A stretch of DNA of 64,000 nucleotides, taken from NCBI GenBank assembly GCA_036852015.1, contig JAANDG010000024.1, positions 372,001-436,000 of the forward strand, written 5' to 3'. The translations under genes and the position numbers were made by a program. Each line of letters starts with the position of its first letter. Position 1 is the stretch's first letter. The notes under the pieces were generated by a model. The model did not search any database. It worked only from the letters and a program-made list of their open reading frames with translations, and had not been told where the DNA came from. Shown here piece after piece: positions 33,995 through 45,900 of this stretch. The stretch comes from Pelodera strongyloides (taxonomy: Eukaryota > Nematoda > Chromadorea > Rhabditida > Rhabditidae).

Positions 33995-36900
33995 ATGCCC
34001 CACTCGGGGCACCACTCTCACGGGAATGAACTTCGGCGGATACTTATTAACCAAGATACCCAACCATATAAATATTGCTCCAATGTTATCAGGTAGGCAA
34101 TAATTCGATATTCATTTCCTTCTGTTTTAAAGCGATATTACCCGTGGTTTTTGAAGTGTCGAGGACTGCATTCCCATTTATTATGTGTGATATCTGATAT
34201 GCTGTCTCGGCCACTAAGCTAATAAACTAACTGAAACTGGAAAGCCCTAATTAAAGACCTCAGATGCCTCCAGAGAGCCGGATCTATCCTTATCTTTATT
34301 GGAATTTGATTAATGTATGCCATTGTACTTAAATATGGGTTTTATTAACCTTTTTTCAGTACGTGTAAATACAGCGCTCTCACATTTCTGCCTCGATTTT
34401 TGTATGAACAGTTCAGACGATACAGCAATATCTTCTTCTTGGTTATTGTTTTATTACAGGTACTTTTTACAGCTTTATACTAAGAATGGACTAGTTTCAA
34501 TTTCTAACTAACGATCAGGGTGGTTCTTGTCAACTTCTATTATAAAGCAAATGTTCTTTTTTCAATTATATAGTAAAAAATTACTTTTGTTTATTTATTT
34601 CAACATTGAGCATAATATTTTCAGCAAATCCCCGATGTTTCTCCGACAGGTCGCTATACAACAGCCACTCCATTTTTGATGATTTTATCTATTTCGGCGT
34701 TAAAAGAGATTTTTGAAGATATTGTGAGTTTGCACTGTTTTTTTTCCATAGTTCTTTAGAATTTGAATGTTTAGCTTAACATTGCAGTTGCGCATTTAGG
34801 GAGGACCATTGGCTTCTGCTTGCATAAAAAAATTATAAAACTAGAGTAAAATCGTAAAATGGGAGGATATCTTAAACATAATCTTTATCAGTGGTATGTG
34901 GTATCACGATATCAGATATCATTTGTTTTGGCATTGTGGTATTGAATTCTAGAGTCCTAGCTTTATAGTCAGTAGCAGAAGTGAGTTAAAAATGTGTACC
35001 TTGTTTATAGAAACGAAGAGCGTCTGACAGTAAGGTGAACAACTTCCCCACACTAGTACTAAAGGATGGATCGTTTAAAGAAGAAAGATGGAAAGAGGTT
35101 AGTCATTCTTAATTTGTTCTTTGCCGGAATTTAAGTGAAATGTTGTCGTACCAAAGTCGAATGTTTCTTTTGTTGTATATTATAATGAGGCAAATGGCGT
35201 GCCGTTTAGGTCCTGTAGGTACTTTGACTTGAAGTCATTAGCGCATTTAAGGGGTGAGGTCATTAGGAGTTGCGCCTTTTTGAATATTTCCTATTGATAT
35301 CACTTTCCCGCCTTGTGCGCCTCTGCAAATGCGCGCAAGGCGGGATACTAATGCAATTCCTAGTTACGCCATCCCTTTAGCATGGTTTCGTGGTTCAGGT
35401 TCGAGTAGGTCAAATCTTGAAAGTAGAAAGCGATCATCTTTTCCCAGCCGATTTACTGCTGATCACGTCGAGTGAGCCCCAGGGAATGGCTTATATTGAG
35501 ACGAGTAATCTGGATGGAGAGACTAATTTGAAAATTAAACAGGTACGACTTGTCTGTTTCACCCGCTTATGTGCGTTAGGTACTTAAAAAGTGAGCAGGG
35601 AAGTTAGGGGTAGGTAGGTAGGTAGGATGATAAGCGAACGGCGTGTATACATCTGTGCATAAAATCTCATCCACCACAACGATAGGAACATCTCCGGAGG
35701 TATTATTTTTCGACCACTTATTGTTTTCGACCACTTAGGCAATTAGCACGATTCCAATTGCGCGAGCAAGAAGCAAGAGGGAGCTATGTTCATTTTTGTG
35801 TATTTATTTATATTCCAGGCTCTCGACTGCACTGCTCTTCTGACTTCCTCCGACACTGTTCAAAAGTTGTCCAATGCCGAGATTGAATGTGAATTGCCCA
35901 GCCGACATGTGAACGAGTTCTCTGGAAATTTGACATTTGGAGGGGAGACCAGACATTTTGGTATGATTGATTGATTTTAATGATTTGGGGTAGAGCAAGT
36001 GAATTGATGCCACGAGGAAAAAATAGTTGAGAATTAGCATTGTTTATATTTTTTGAGATGTTTTGCCATGTGACTCTGTTTTATGTTGTCATTTTTTTGA
36101 AAGGAACAGGCCCGTCAAACTGACGGGCCTACGAAATGTTACGAAATGTTCATAATGTATATAAAGCATTTTTATTACAACATATACAAACCAAATTTCA
36201 CCTACTCTCACCCTCGAGGACTTTTTCCGATGCGCTCATCGTATATGTATATCGTAAAATTGCAGAGATTGAAGCTGTCTATGCAAATTTAACATGAAAT
36301 TAAGATGCGAGCTCAATTTGCATATGCATCTTGGAAATATGCAGCTTTACGGTATACATATACGAGCTCATCGGAAAAAAGTTCCCCAGGATGAGTTTAT
36401 GTGAAATTTGGTTTGTATATTTTGTAGTAAAAATGATTTGTATACATTTTAAATGTTCCGTAAATGTAAATATAGGTTTACTTTGATGGTTCTGCCTGCC
36501 CCTAGTAAAACATAGCCAGTGATCATATATTTCCAGTTTTTGGATAAATGCGTACAGACATGGGTTGGTCAGGTATTTAACAAATTCAGTATATGTGCGA
36601 TTTAGGCATGGAACAGTTGTTGTTGCGCGGTGCTCGGCTGAAGAACACATCGTGGGTGTATGGGGCAGTGATATACACGGGACACGACTCGAAACTCTTG
36701 ATGAACAGTCAGAGAGCGCCTTTGAAGAGGTGTGAATTATTTATTTTTAGTGAAAATAACGAAATATATATTGCAAAAAATTCGCCTGCAACTAAAATCC
36801 AGACCTTTTCCACATACGCAGGGTTTATGCCGTGTATTGCAGTGGCACTGTGGACCGTATGACCAATCGCCGTATCCTCATTCTATTCGCTGTGCTATTG

Positions 36901-39900
36901 ACCTTGGCAATCTTGTCCGCGGCCGGAGCTCAAATTTGGAATAATCGGAACTTGGACAACTCGTGGTACCTGCATTTTATAAGTGAGTTTACTTCATCCA
37001 TTATTTATTTGTGTTATTTACTGCGATTGATTTAAGAGATCAGCAAAAGCGGATGCCATAGTGAATTACAATAGTATTGTCCGATTTATGCCCCCTCTGA
37101 AACACGCTGTTTTTCGTTCGCTATTTACTAGATTTTTTAAATATAAACAAATTTTATGCTAAGGGTTGGTTGCTTTTCAGTTTTAATTGTATTTATATAA
37201 GTAAGGATGCAAGCGAGTCTTATCGTGGAATATTTATTTCGTTTTTTTGTTGATGTGTGATATAATTAGGTAAAAAAGGGAGATATTGTTTTCAGAAAGC
37301 AGTAAAACATCATTTGGATGGAATGTGCTCACTTTCTTCATTCTATACAACAATTTGATCCCGATCAGTTTGCAAGTGACACTCGAGATTGTCCGCTTCT
37401 TTCAGGTGGGTTGAATTTGCGTTTACTGCATTCAAATTGAATATATTTCCTTTATTTTGCTCATTGTTAAGGTTGTCAGTCCTATTAATAAAATAACCAG
37501 ACGGCTATCACCGCCTGAGGCGTCTTTCAATGCTGTACAGGCAATACTTCAAAAAAGTGTGCATACTTATATGAAACGTCTGAAACTTATTGTCAGTCAG
37601 TAATTAATGTAACGAAACCCATTTCGTTTATTTTGGTTTGCGCAATGTTTACTGTTTATACCAAATCCTTGAAACGTTGTATAGATTTCGTTGCGGATTT
37701 GGTGACAAACATCTAAACTCTTCTCCTTTATATAATAAGATAGTATGACATATTGAAAACATCGCAGTTTTCTGTTCAATCGTATATGGATACGTCTTGC
37801 TAATTTCTTGATTATTCCAACTCTTTGCAGGCCTACTATATCAATTGGGATGCTCAGATGTATGATGAAAGGAGTGATTCTTGTGCAGTGGCGAGGACAA
37901 GTAATCTGAATGAAGAACTTGGATTGGTAGGAACTTTCTTTTGTTTTATGACTTTCATTGGAGGCTTGAGTTCCTTGTATGCGGGGCACTAGATCCTGCT
38001 ATTAGATTTTATGTCCGGAATCTGAATCTGATGTCGGTTATATCACAGGGCGTGGGTGGTGTCTTAGCGTGCAATTTCTTCGTTGTTATGTAATCCCCCC
38101 CCCCCCCCCCCCGTCGATTTAATTATTGATCGTGAATTTAAAGTGCACGTTCCCTTTTAAAGTGCACGTTCCTACAGTACGACGCACCACTATCAATGTA
38201 ATAGTCCCCGAATGTTTGGCATTTTTGACCCACCTTAACTTACCGCCTTACTTTAGAGGTAAGTTATGGTACCTTAGATACCTTAGAGATCCATCTTCAG
38301 CAGCTTGAGCAAGTTGCGTGGACAATTAGTAATCCCTCCTACGTTATAGATATCAATAAGTGGGTCAAGATAAATGTATTACATAATTTATTGTTTAGGT
38401 CAAATTCGTAATGTCGGACAAGACGGGCACACTTACTCGGAACGTGATGAATTGGAAACGGTGCAGTGTTGGCGGAGGGAATTATGGCCAAGTGGCTGGG
38501 GAGGAGTTCAACGATCCCAAACTTGTTGAGGACTATCATGCGGATAAGGTGGGTGGCATGGATTTTGTTTGCCTTGTTTTATGTGGGAATAGGACTTGCC
38601 ATGATCGAGGAATGTTTGTCTAAATAGCGGTGGTATCCCGTAACATTTTGTTCTACTTTGTAAGTTTACGCAAGCCAAGTGTGAAATTGTTTCGTGGTCA
38701 TTCGAACTGGAGATTATTTAGGAATCCGAAAAAGCCCGAAATATTCGTGAACTGTTGACGATGATGGCCGTGTGTCATACTGTAGTACCGGAGCATAAGG
38801 ATGGAGAGGTGCGTATCTATCTGTGTGATATTTTAAGGCTTGACTTCAATTTTTGTTGTCCATACGATAAATTAGTTTATTGAAATATATCCTCTACTCT
38901 CTAAGTCTCTACTTTGTTGTGTGTTGAATGTAGTGGTTATTATATGTGGCTTTGTATAGCGAACTTTGCAACCAACATTATGAACCGTAAGATAAAACAT
39001 ACAAGGTTGTACATTTCACGCAAGACATTTGCATATTTTCCATTCAGATCATCTATCAATCCTCATCCCCGGACGAGGGCGCCCTGGTTCGTGGAGCTGC
39101 CAGCCAAGGCGTCGTATTTCACACCAGACAACCACAGAAGGTTGTCATCAAGATGGTTAGTGCTTTTGTCTCTTATCATTTTATTCACAATGTCCATTTT
39201 AATTTGTGTATCACATGGCCACTAACCGATTAGGATGTCAGTTTCCCCATTGACGTAATAAAACTGAATTATTGAATTGGGAAAAGAACTCTGAATTCGA
39301 CTACTTCGGCTCATCAGTGGTTGTTATTGGGTTATTGCTACGCTACGTGGTACGCGCTTAATGGGAGTGCGGACTGCGGACTCTAGTGTTTTACATGTGA
39401 CGCATTCCCTGTTTTCTTATATACTACAGCCCGTGAGTATGAGGCCGGATCTAATGCCTCAGTATTTCTCCTCATTCCCTCATTTTAGTTCGATGCAGAT
39501 GAAGAGTACCAAGTATTGGACGTGATCGATTTCACATCGGATAGAAAAAGGATGAGTGTGATTGTGAGGGATCCGAGTGGAAAGCTCAAGTTGTACTGCA
39601 AAGGAGCGGTTGGTTCATTAGATTCTATTTATCATTATCTTCAAGAAGAAGTAAGATTGTAGTATCTCTATTGAAAAAAGACGGTTTAGTGAAGAAAGAT
39701 GCTTTTCTCCTTGCGCTGTATATAAAATATTAAGTAATATGCAGTGCAAAACATACCATATGCAACACACACAATTTGGGAATACAGTTAATAAATGTGT
39801 TTCAGAGCCAGTATAACATGACTTTCCCTTTATTGAAAACACAATCATGCTTCCTTCAGGATACTGTAATATTCGAGCGTGTTGCCGAAGCTCCTCATTC

Positions 39901-42900
39901 TAAAGAAGCAGTGGAAACGGCCAAACAACACATGGAGAATTACGCTACATTCGGATACAGAACTCTTTGTTTTGCAGTCAAGGAGATTGATGAGGTAATT
40001 GATGTGTTATGTACGATCATTATTTAAAGTTGCTTCATGCTCATAATTGATTAGCCTGATTTTTGTGGCATTATCTGTTATCGTACGTTTTCCTACGGTA
40101 CAGTACAGGATACCTTACCTTGAATACCTTGAAGACCGTTATATCAGCTGTTGGCTCGCCAACAGCGCAGGTCGCAACTACGCCATGAAGACCTGCATCT
40201 TGCGATGCGATTCCATGCACGTCCAAATGATTTAACCATCGGGTCTGCCCATCTCGTTGGCGGTCGCCCTTGAGGACGCTTGTAATCGCGGGGACGCCAT
40301 TCTGTGACCCGAGTGGTCCATCGATTGTCATTTCTACGAATGACATGACCAGCCCATCGATGTTTCGAGCTGTATATCCTATCAATTATATCATCTACGC
40401 CGGACTTTTCTCGAAGTGTGACGTTTGACATACGATCACGGAGGCGCGTGCCTACCATCTTACGCTCCATGGCTCTCTGGGTGACAAGTAAGGATTCTTC
40501 GTCTTTCTTTGTCGTGCACCAAGTTTCGGAAGCATAGGTCATTGCTGGCAGCACATGCGTGTTAAACACCTTGGCTTTCACTTCTTTTGACAGCTTCACA
40601 TTGGTGAGTACATCTCGTAGCTTCCAGAAAGCCTTCCACCCAGACTGTTTACGCCGAGAGAGTTCGGCGGTGAGGCTGTTGCTGGGGTTAACCTCGCGTC
40701 CAAGGTAAACATACTTCCCGACCTTTTCGAGCGTGCTGTTGCCAATACGTATGTCTGCACCGCCGTTTGGACAATGATCGTTAGCCATCCACTGTGTCTT
40801 GCCTGGGTGGGCTTCAAGACCGATTAGCGACGTTACTCGAATTAGTTCGTCTAGGTTTTTCTGCAGTGTACATGGGTCTTTGGCTATAAGAACCACATCG
40901 TCGGCAAACAGTAAGAACTGTAGTGTTTCGCCGTCAATGTCATAACCACCGGACATGTTGGCGTCTCTCAAAGCACATTCCAGAGAAGCAGAAAACAGAG
41001 TGGGTGAAATGACATCCCCTTGTTTGACTCCGCGCTCAACGGGCACCTTAACTGGTGTATGAAGGAGTTGGATGTCCGTGGCGCACTGGTTATACAGCTC
41101 GTCTATCATAGACACGTAGCTTTCTGGCACTGCGTGATGTTTCAGAGCATTGAGGACCGCCTGCTTCTCAACCGAATCGAACGCCTTTTTGAAGTCGACA
41201 AACAACATACAGAGGGGTATCTTGTACTCCCTAGACCGCTCGATAACTTGACACACAGTGTGAATGTGGTCAATAGTCGAGTACCCGCCTCGAAAGCCTG
41301 CCTGCTCTCGTCTATTGCCTTCTTCCAGCCACTTGCTGATTCGGTTCAAGATGACGCGAGAAAACAGCTTTGACAGCTGTGACATCAACGCAATTGGACG
41401 ATAGTTGTTTATGTCCTCTTTGCTTCCCTTCTTATGGATCAGGATGGTGTTACTACCTTTCCAGTTCTCAGGGACGATTTTCATTGAGAGGATATTGTTG
41501 AACAACCTGCAAACCGCGGATAGAGCGGTCTTCGGAGCGTACTTGAGGAGATCAATGGAAATGCCATCATTGCCAGGAGCCCTGTTATTAGGCATTCTCT
41601 TCAAAGCATGTTCAACCTCGCTCTCCATGATCTCCGGCACGTCCTCATTCACTTCAATGCCTGATTTCGGAACACGCTTCTTCGAAGCAAAGAGATCCCC
41701 ATAGAAATCTTTGATGATATCGGCAATATCCTGGATCTTGGTCTTCAAAGTACCGTCTTTGTCCATCATGGCCACAGTTGCCTCCTTATGCAAGGAATAG
41801 CGTTGGCGTACTTTCTTTATGGACATAAGACGCTGGGCCGCTTCGAGAGCTTTAACCTCGTTAAAGTTCTTATAGTCTGTTTCAACCATCTTTCGTAGGT
41901 CGCGGCTGAGGCTCTGTACGTTTTGACCCTGATGTAGCCTTTTTCGTCTCTCACGGATCAATTCAATGGTCTTCGACGTCAGCCTTTCTCTAGGATGAGC
42001 ACGAATGACCGGCCTAGCCTCAGCTGATGCCCTCGCCAATTCCCGGCTCAGTTCGGAGTACGACTGAGGTGAACCGTACCTCGACCAGTCCACTTGGTTC
42101 ATTATAGCACGGGCTAGACCCGGATCAACGTCTCCACGCCTGGAGGTGCGCCTTCTGAACTTAACAGAACCAAAGTCGATGATGGACTTGACCAAGCGGT
42201 GATCTGAACTTGAGCCGCACCAGCTTCTACCGACGATCTTACAGTCAACGACCCGATGGGCGTCGTTGCAAAGGACATAGTCCAGCTGTTTCTTTGCACC
42301 TTGCGGGCTCTGCCACGTCCAAAGTCTACGCTTTCGTTGTTGGAACATGGTGTTCAACACGTACATGCACTGACTTTCCGCAAAATCTGCTAGCCGTTGA
42401 CCACGGTCATTACGGGTGTCTGCAGCGTAGTGCCCAACGTACGTCTCCCCATCGTCCCTGGGACCGATGGACGCGTTGAAGTCACCGACGACAAGCTTGA
42501 CATGTGCACGACTGTTCGTCAGTTCTCGCTCAATGTCATCATAAAGCTCCTCCACGACCTCGTCGTCATACTCGCTGGTGGGAGCGTACACGTTAACAAC
42601 GGTGAATGTCACACGTTTCACTTCGCCATGAAGGACCGCCACACGCGGGCTGACTGCTCTCATATCGCTGACATATGGCAGGTATTCTGGGGGGACTATG
42701 AAGCCCACACCGCCAGACCTCGACCTCTCCTCTCTGGCTCCAATGAGCACACGGTGGCCACTGTGCCAGGTCTTGCACTTGCTCTCCTTGGACCGCGTCT
42801 CTTGGATAGCAACGATGCCAGCGTTCACATTATCGAGCTCGCCGATCAACTGATCGACATCAGCGTCCTTGTGCAGCGTCCGGGCGTTAAACGTAGATAT

Positions 42901-45900
42901 ATGAAAATAGGAAAAATTATGGTTCCCTACGGCCGTGAGATTGCTATAGCACCCCTGCCTTGCGGCGCACGGAACTCGGGGTCTTTGCTGATTTGACTTT
43001 GACATAGTTGGTTTTGGCAATACGTCCAGAGGGTGCCAATCTTCTCGCAGGACATCAGCGTCCTTCTCGCAGGAGTACAGGATATATGTGAAAAAAGTGT
43101 AAACTTGCCGCTTTGGACGCTTGGCTGTTTACAAGGTGACGAGTGGAGCTAGTGGAGTTCTAAGTTTTAAGGTCCTGAGTTTAGGCATCCTACGCTCAAT
43201 GGGCTCCAACCTACAAGGCTGCCACTCTGCAAATCGACAATAGAAAGAAGGCACTGGAAGACGCGGCGGAGTTGATTGAGAAGGACATGACACTTGTGGG
43301 AGCAACGGCTATCGAAGATAAACTGCAGGAGGTGGGCGAAATGGTTTTTGTTTGTATTTGCCGGACGGAGTAGTAGACTTATAATTTATTCGTTCTGAAT
43401 AATTAAATATATTGTGTGAAATAGTGTGGCTCCCACTTTGTGTGAGTTCTGAGTTTCACTCTTTGTGTGTTCGTGTTTAGATTTTCGTTTTCAGTGTCCG
43501 TAAGTTACTGATATACGCTTTATCTGATATTTGTCCTGAGGTTTCGCTTGCATGTATAACTCTAGTTATTTCTTTCCAGTTCGTTCCTGAGACCATCCAG
43601 GCGCTCATGTCAGCAGACATTCACGTGTGGATGTTGACGGGTGATAAGCGGGAGACTGCTATTAATATTGGTGCGTTTTATTTTCGTGCTGATGGAAATT
43701 TGCTAACATACTTTTTTTAATAATAATAAATGTTTATTGGATCAACGAGTCATAGGAACAAAGAAGAAAGTTCTTGGGTTTTTGCTATTCGTATTCGTTA
43801 TACACTTGTACATGAATGACGATGATTTATCTTTGTATTTACTCTAGAATGAATTTGTTTGGAAGTTAGAAGCACGTTTTAGTTCTAGTTATTTATGTTA
43901 AGTAGGCGATTATCTAGCGAGAGTATTACACATTATTAAAAAAAATCTCCTATTGTTTTAGCTCATTCATGTGCACTTTGCGGGCCGAATACTGAGCTGC
44001 TTATCGTGGACAAATCGACGTACAACGATACCTATCATAAATTGGTACAGTACGTTGATAGAGCCAGGGAATTGGAGGAAGCACAAAGGTACAGTATTTC
44101 TCTTATATTTTGTATCTTTAGTTAGGAGTGCAGTCCTATAGGGAGTTTCACTTTGCTGTACTATCAGTGATGTACCGCGTCTCGAGCTGACTGGGTAGAA
44201 CCAGTCCTGGCTGAATCAACCTCTAGGGGGCGATTCGCCGATTGCAGCTATTTGAGTGAAACATAACAGTGATACGTATCCTGCGTCGGCCAGTAAGCTA
44301 AACATCTGCACGCACGGAATACGGAATTAATCGTACGCAACTTTTTGCGGTGTTTATTTGGCTACGTTGACAACTGGCATTAATTGCATATCGTATAATT
44401 TCCTTTCAGAGAGTTTGCCATGGTCATCGATGGCAAGTCGTTGGTGCACGCCCTCACCGGAGATGCTCGCGAATACTTTGGACAACTGGCCATGCAGTGC
44501 CGATCGGTGGTATGTTGTCGGATGAGCCCGATGCAGAAGGCGGAGGTTCGTTTGGTCCCTTGTTTTATATTTTCTTGATTTTATGGATGTTTATTGTATT
44601 ATATTTGTGAACTAATGGGAAATTACAATATTAAACTTCAAACGTGTATTTGTTTAGGTAGTTGATATGGTCCGTAAGCTTGGCGACCACGTTGTCTTGG
44701 CTATTGGTGATGGTGCGAATGATGTGGCGATGATTCAGGTGCGATTTTTTTACAGGTTTTTCTCCTTCTGTGGAAATTTGTTTTGCCTTTTGTGGATTGT
44801 TAGTTATCGTATTGTATGGATTGCCGTCTTTTTTTCCATAGGGGATGTTGATTGTATATGTATAGTGATTGTATATGTAATTAATTGTATGATTTTTAAT
44901 TTTTATGTTTGTTTTAGGCCGCCAACGTGGGAGTTGGTATATCTGGTGAGGAAGGACTCCAAGCTGCCAGTGCAAGTGATTATGCGGTAAGTTATCTTCT
45001 TGTTACTTGCTACGTTTTTTTTAGGATTTTAGCGAGTTTTGTGGCTTGCTGTTCATGTTTGAAATCTTATTGAAACATCTTGTTTTTAGATAGCCCAATT
45101 CCACTTTTTACGTCGTCTTCTTCTGGTGCACGGTGCCTGGGATCATGATCGATCAGTGAAAGTGATACTGTACTCCTTCTACAAGAACATCTGTCTTTAT
45201 ATTATTGAGCTGTGGTACGTTGATTTATTAATTTCTTTGATTTATTTTCTTCGTGGGTGGTCCCTAATCAGTTTCCTTCGTGGGTGGTCCCTCATCGCTC
45301 ATTAGTAACCCTCCTGGGTGGCCTCAGCCTATCATCAGTGAACTTTAAGGGATGGTCCTCTTCAATATCTTTCGTGGGTATTCCAGCAAAGACCTTCGTG
45401 GGTGGTCCCTCAACAGTTACTTTCCAATATCTTTTCTATTCAAGGTTCGCTTTCTTCTCCGCCTGGTCGGGTCAGACGATATTCGAAAGATGGACCATCG
45501 GAATGTTTAATGTATTTTTCACCGCGTGGCCGCCTGTCATTATTGGTAAGTCTGATTTACATCCTTATTGGTTTGTACCTTGTGCTCCTCCCGTTTGATG
45601 TAAATTACCTTTTCGGGAACGCTTTCAGAAGCTTCGTGCAAAAATGGCATTTGCATATTTTACAGTGGTGTGTAATTTTTAACGTGTTTATTTCTCATAT
45701 GTAATCTATAGCTATGAGTTAGTTGTGCTTTCGCATGCCGTGCCTTTCGTTTTAGATTTTTGTTTCACTCTTTTAATTAAACATTCAGGTCTGTTTGATC
45801 GTGCAATCAACGATGAACAAATGCTTCGGTTTCCTGCACTGTACACATCATTCCAGAAGCGAGCGTTTAGTATGAAGGTACGTATTAGTGTTTTGTCTTT

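Noticed and set aside
42397..42996. 199-codon plus-strand open frame
   Set aside because: It is the antisense shadow of the RTE polyprotein, which has clear endonuclease and reverse transcriptase motifs on the minus strand.
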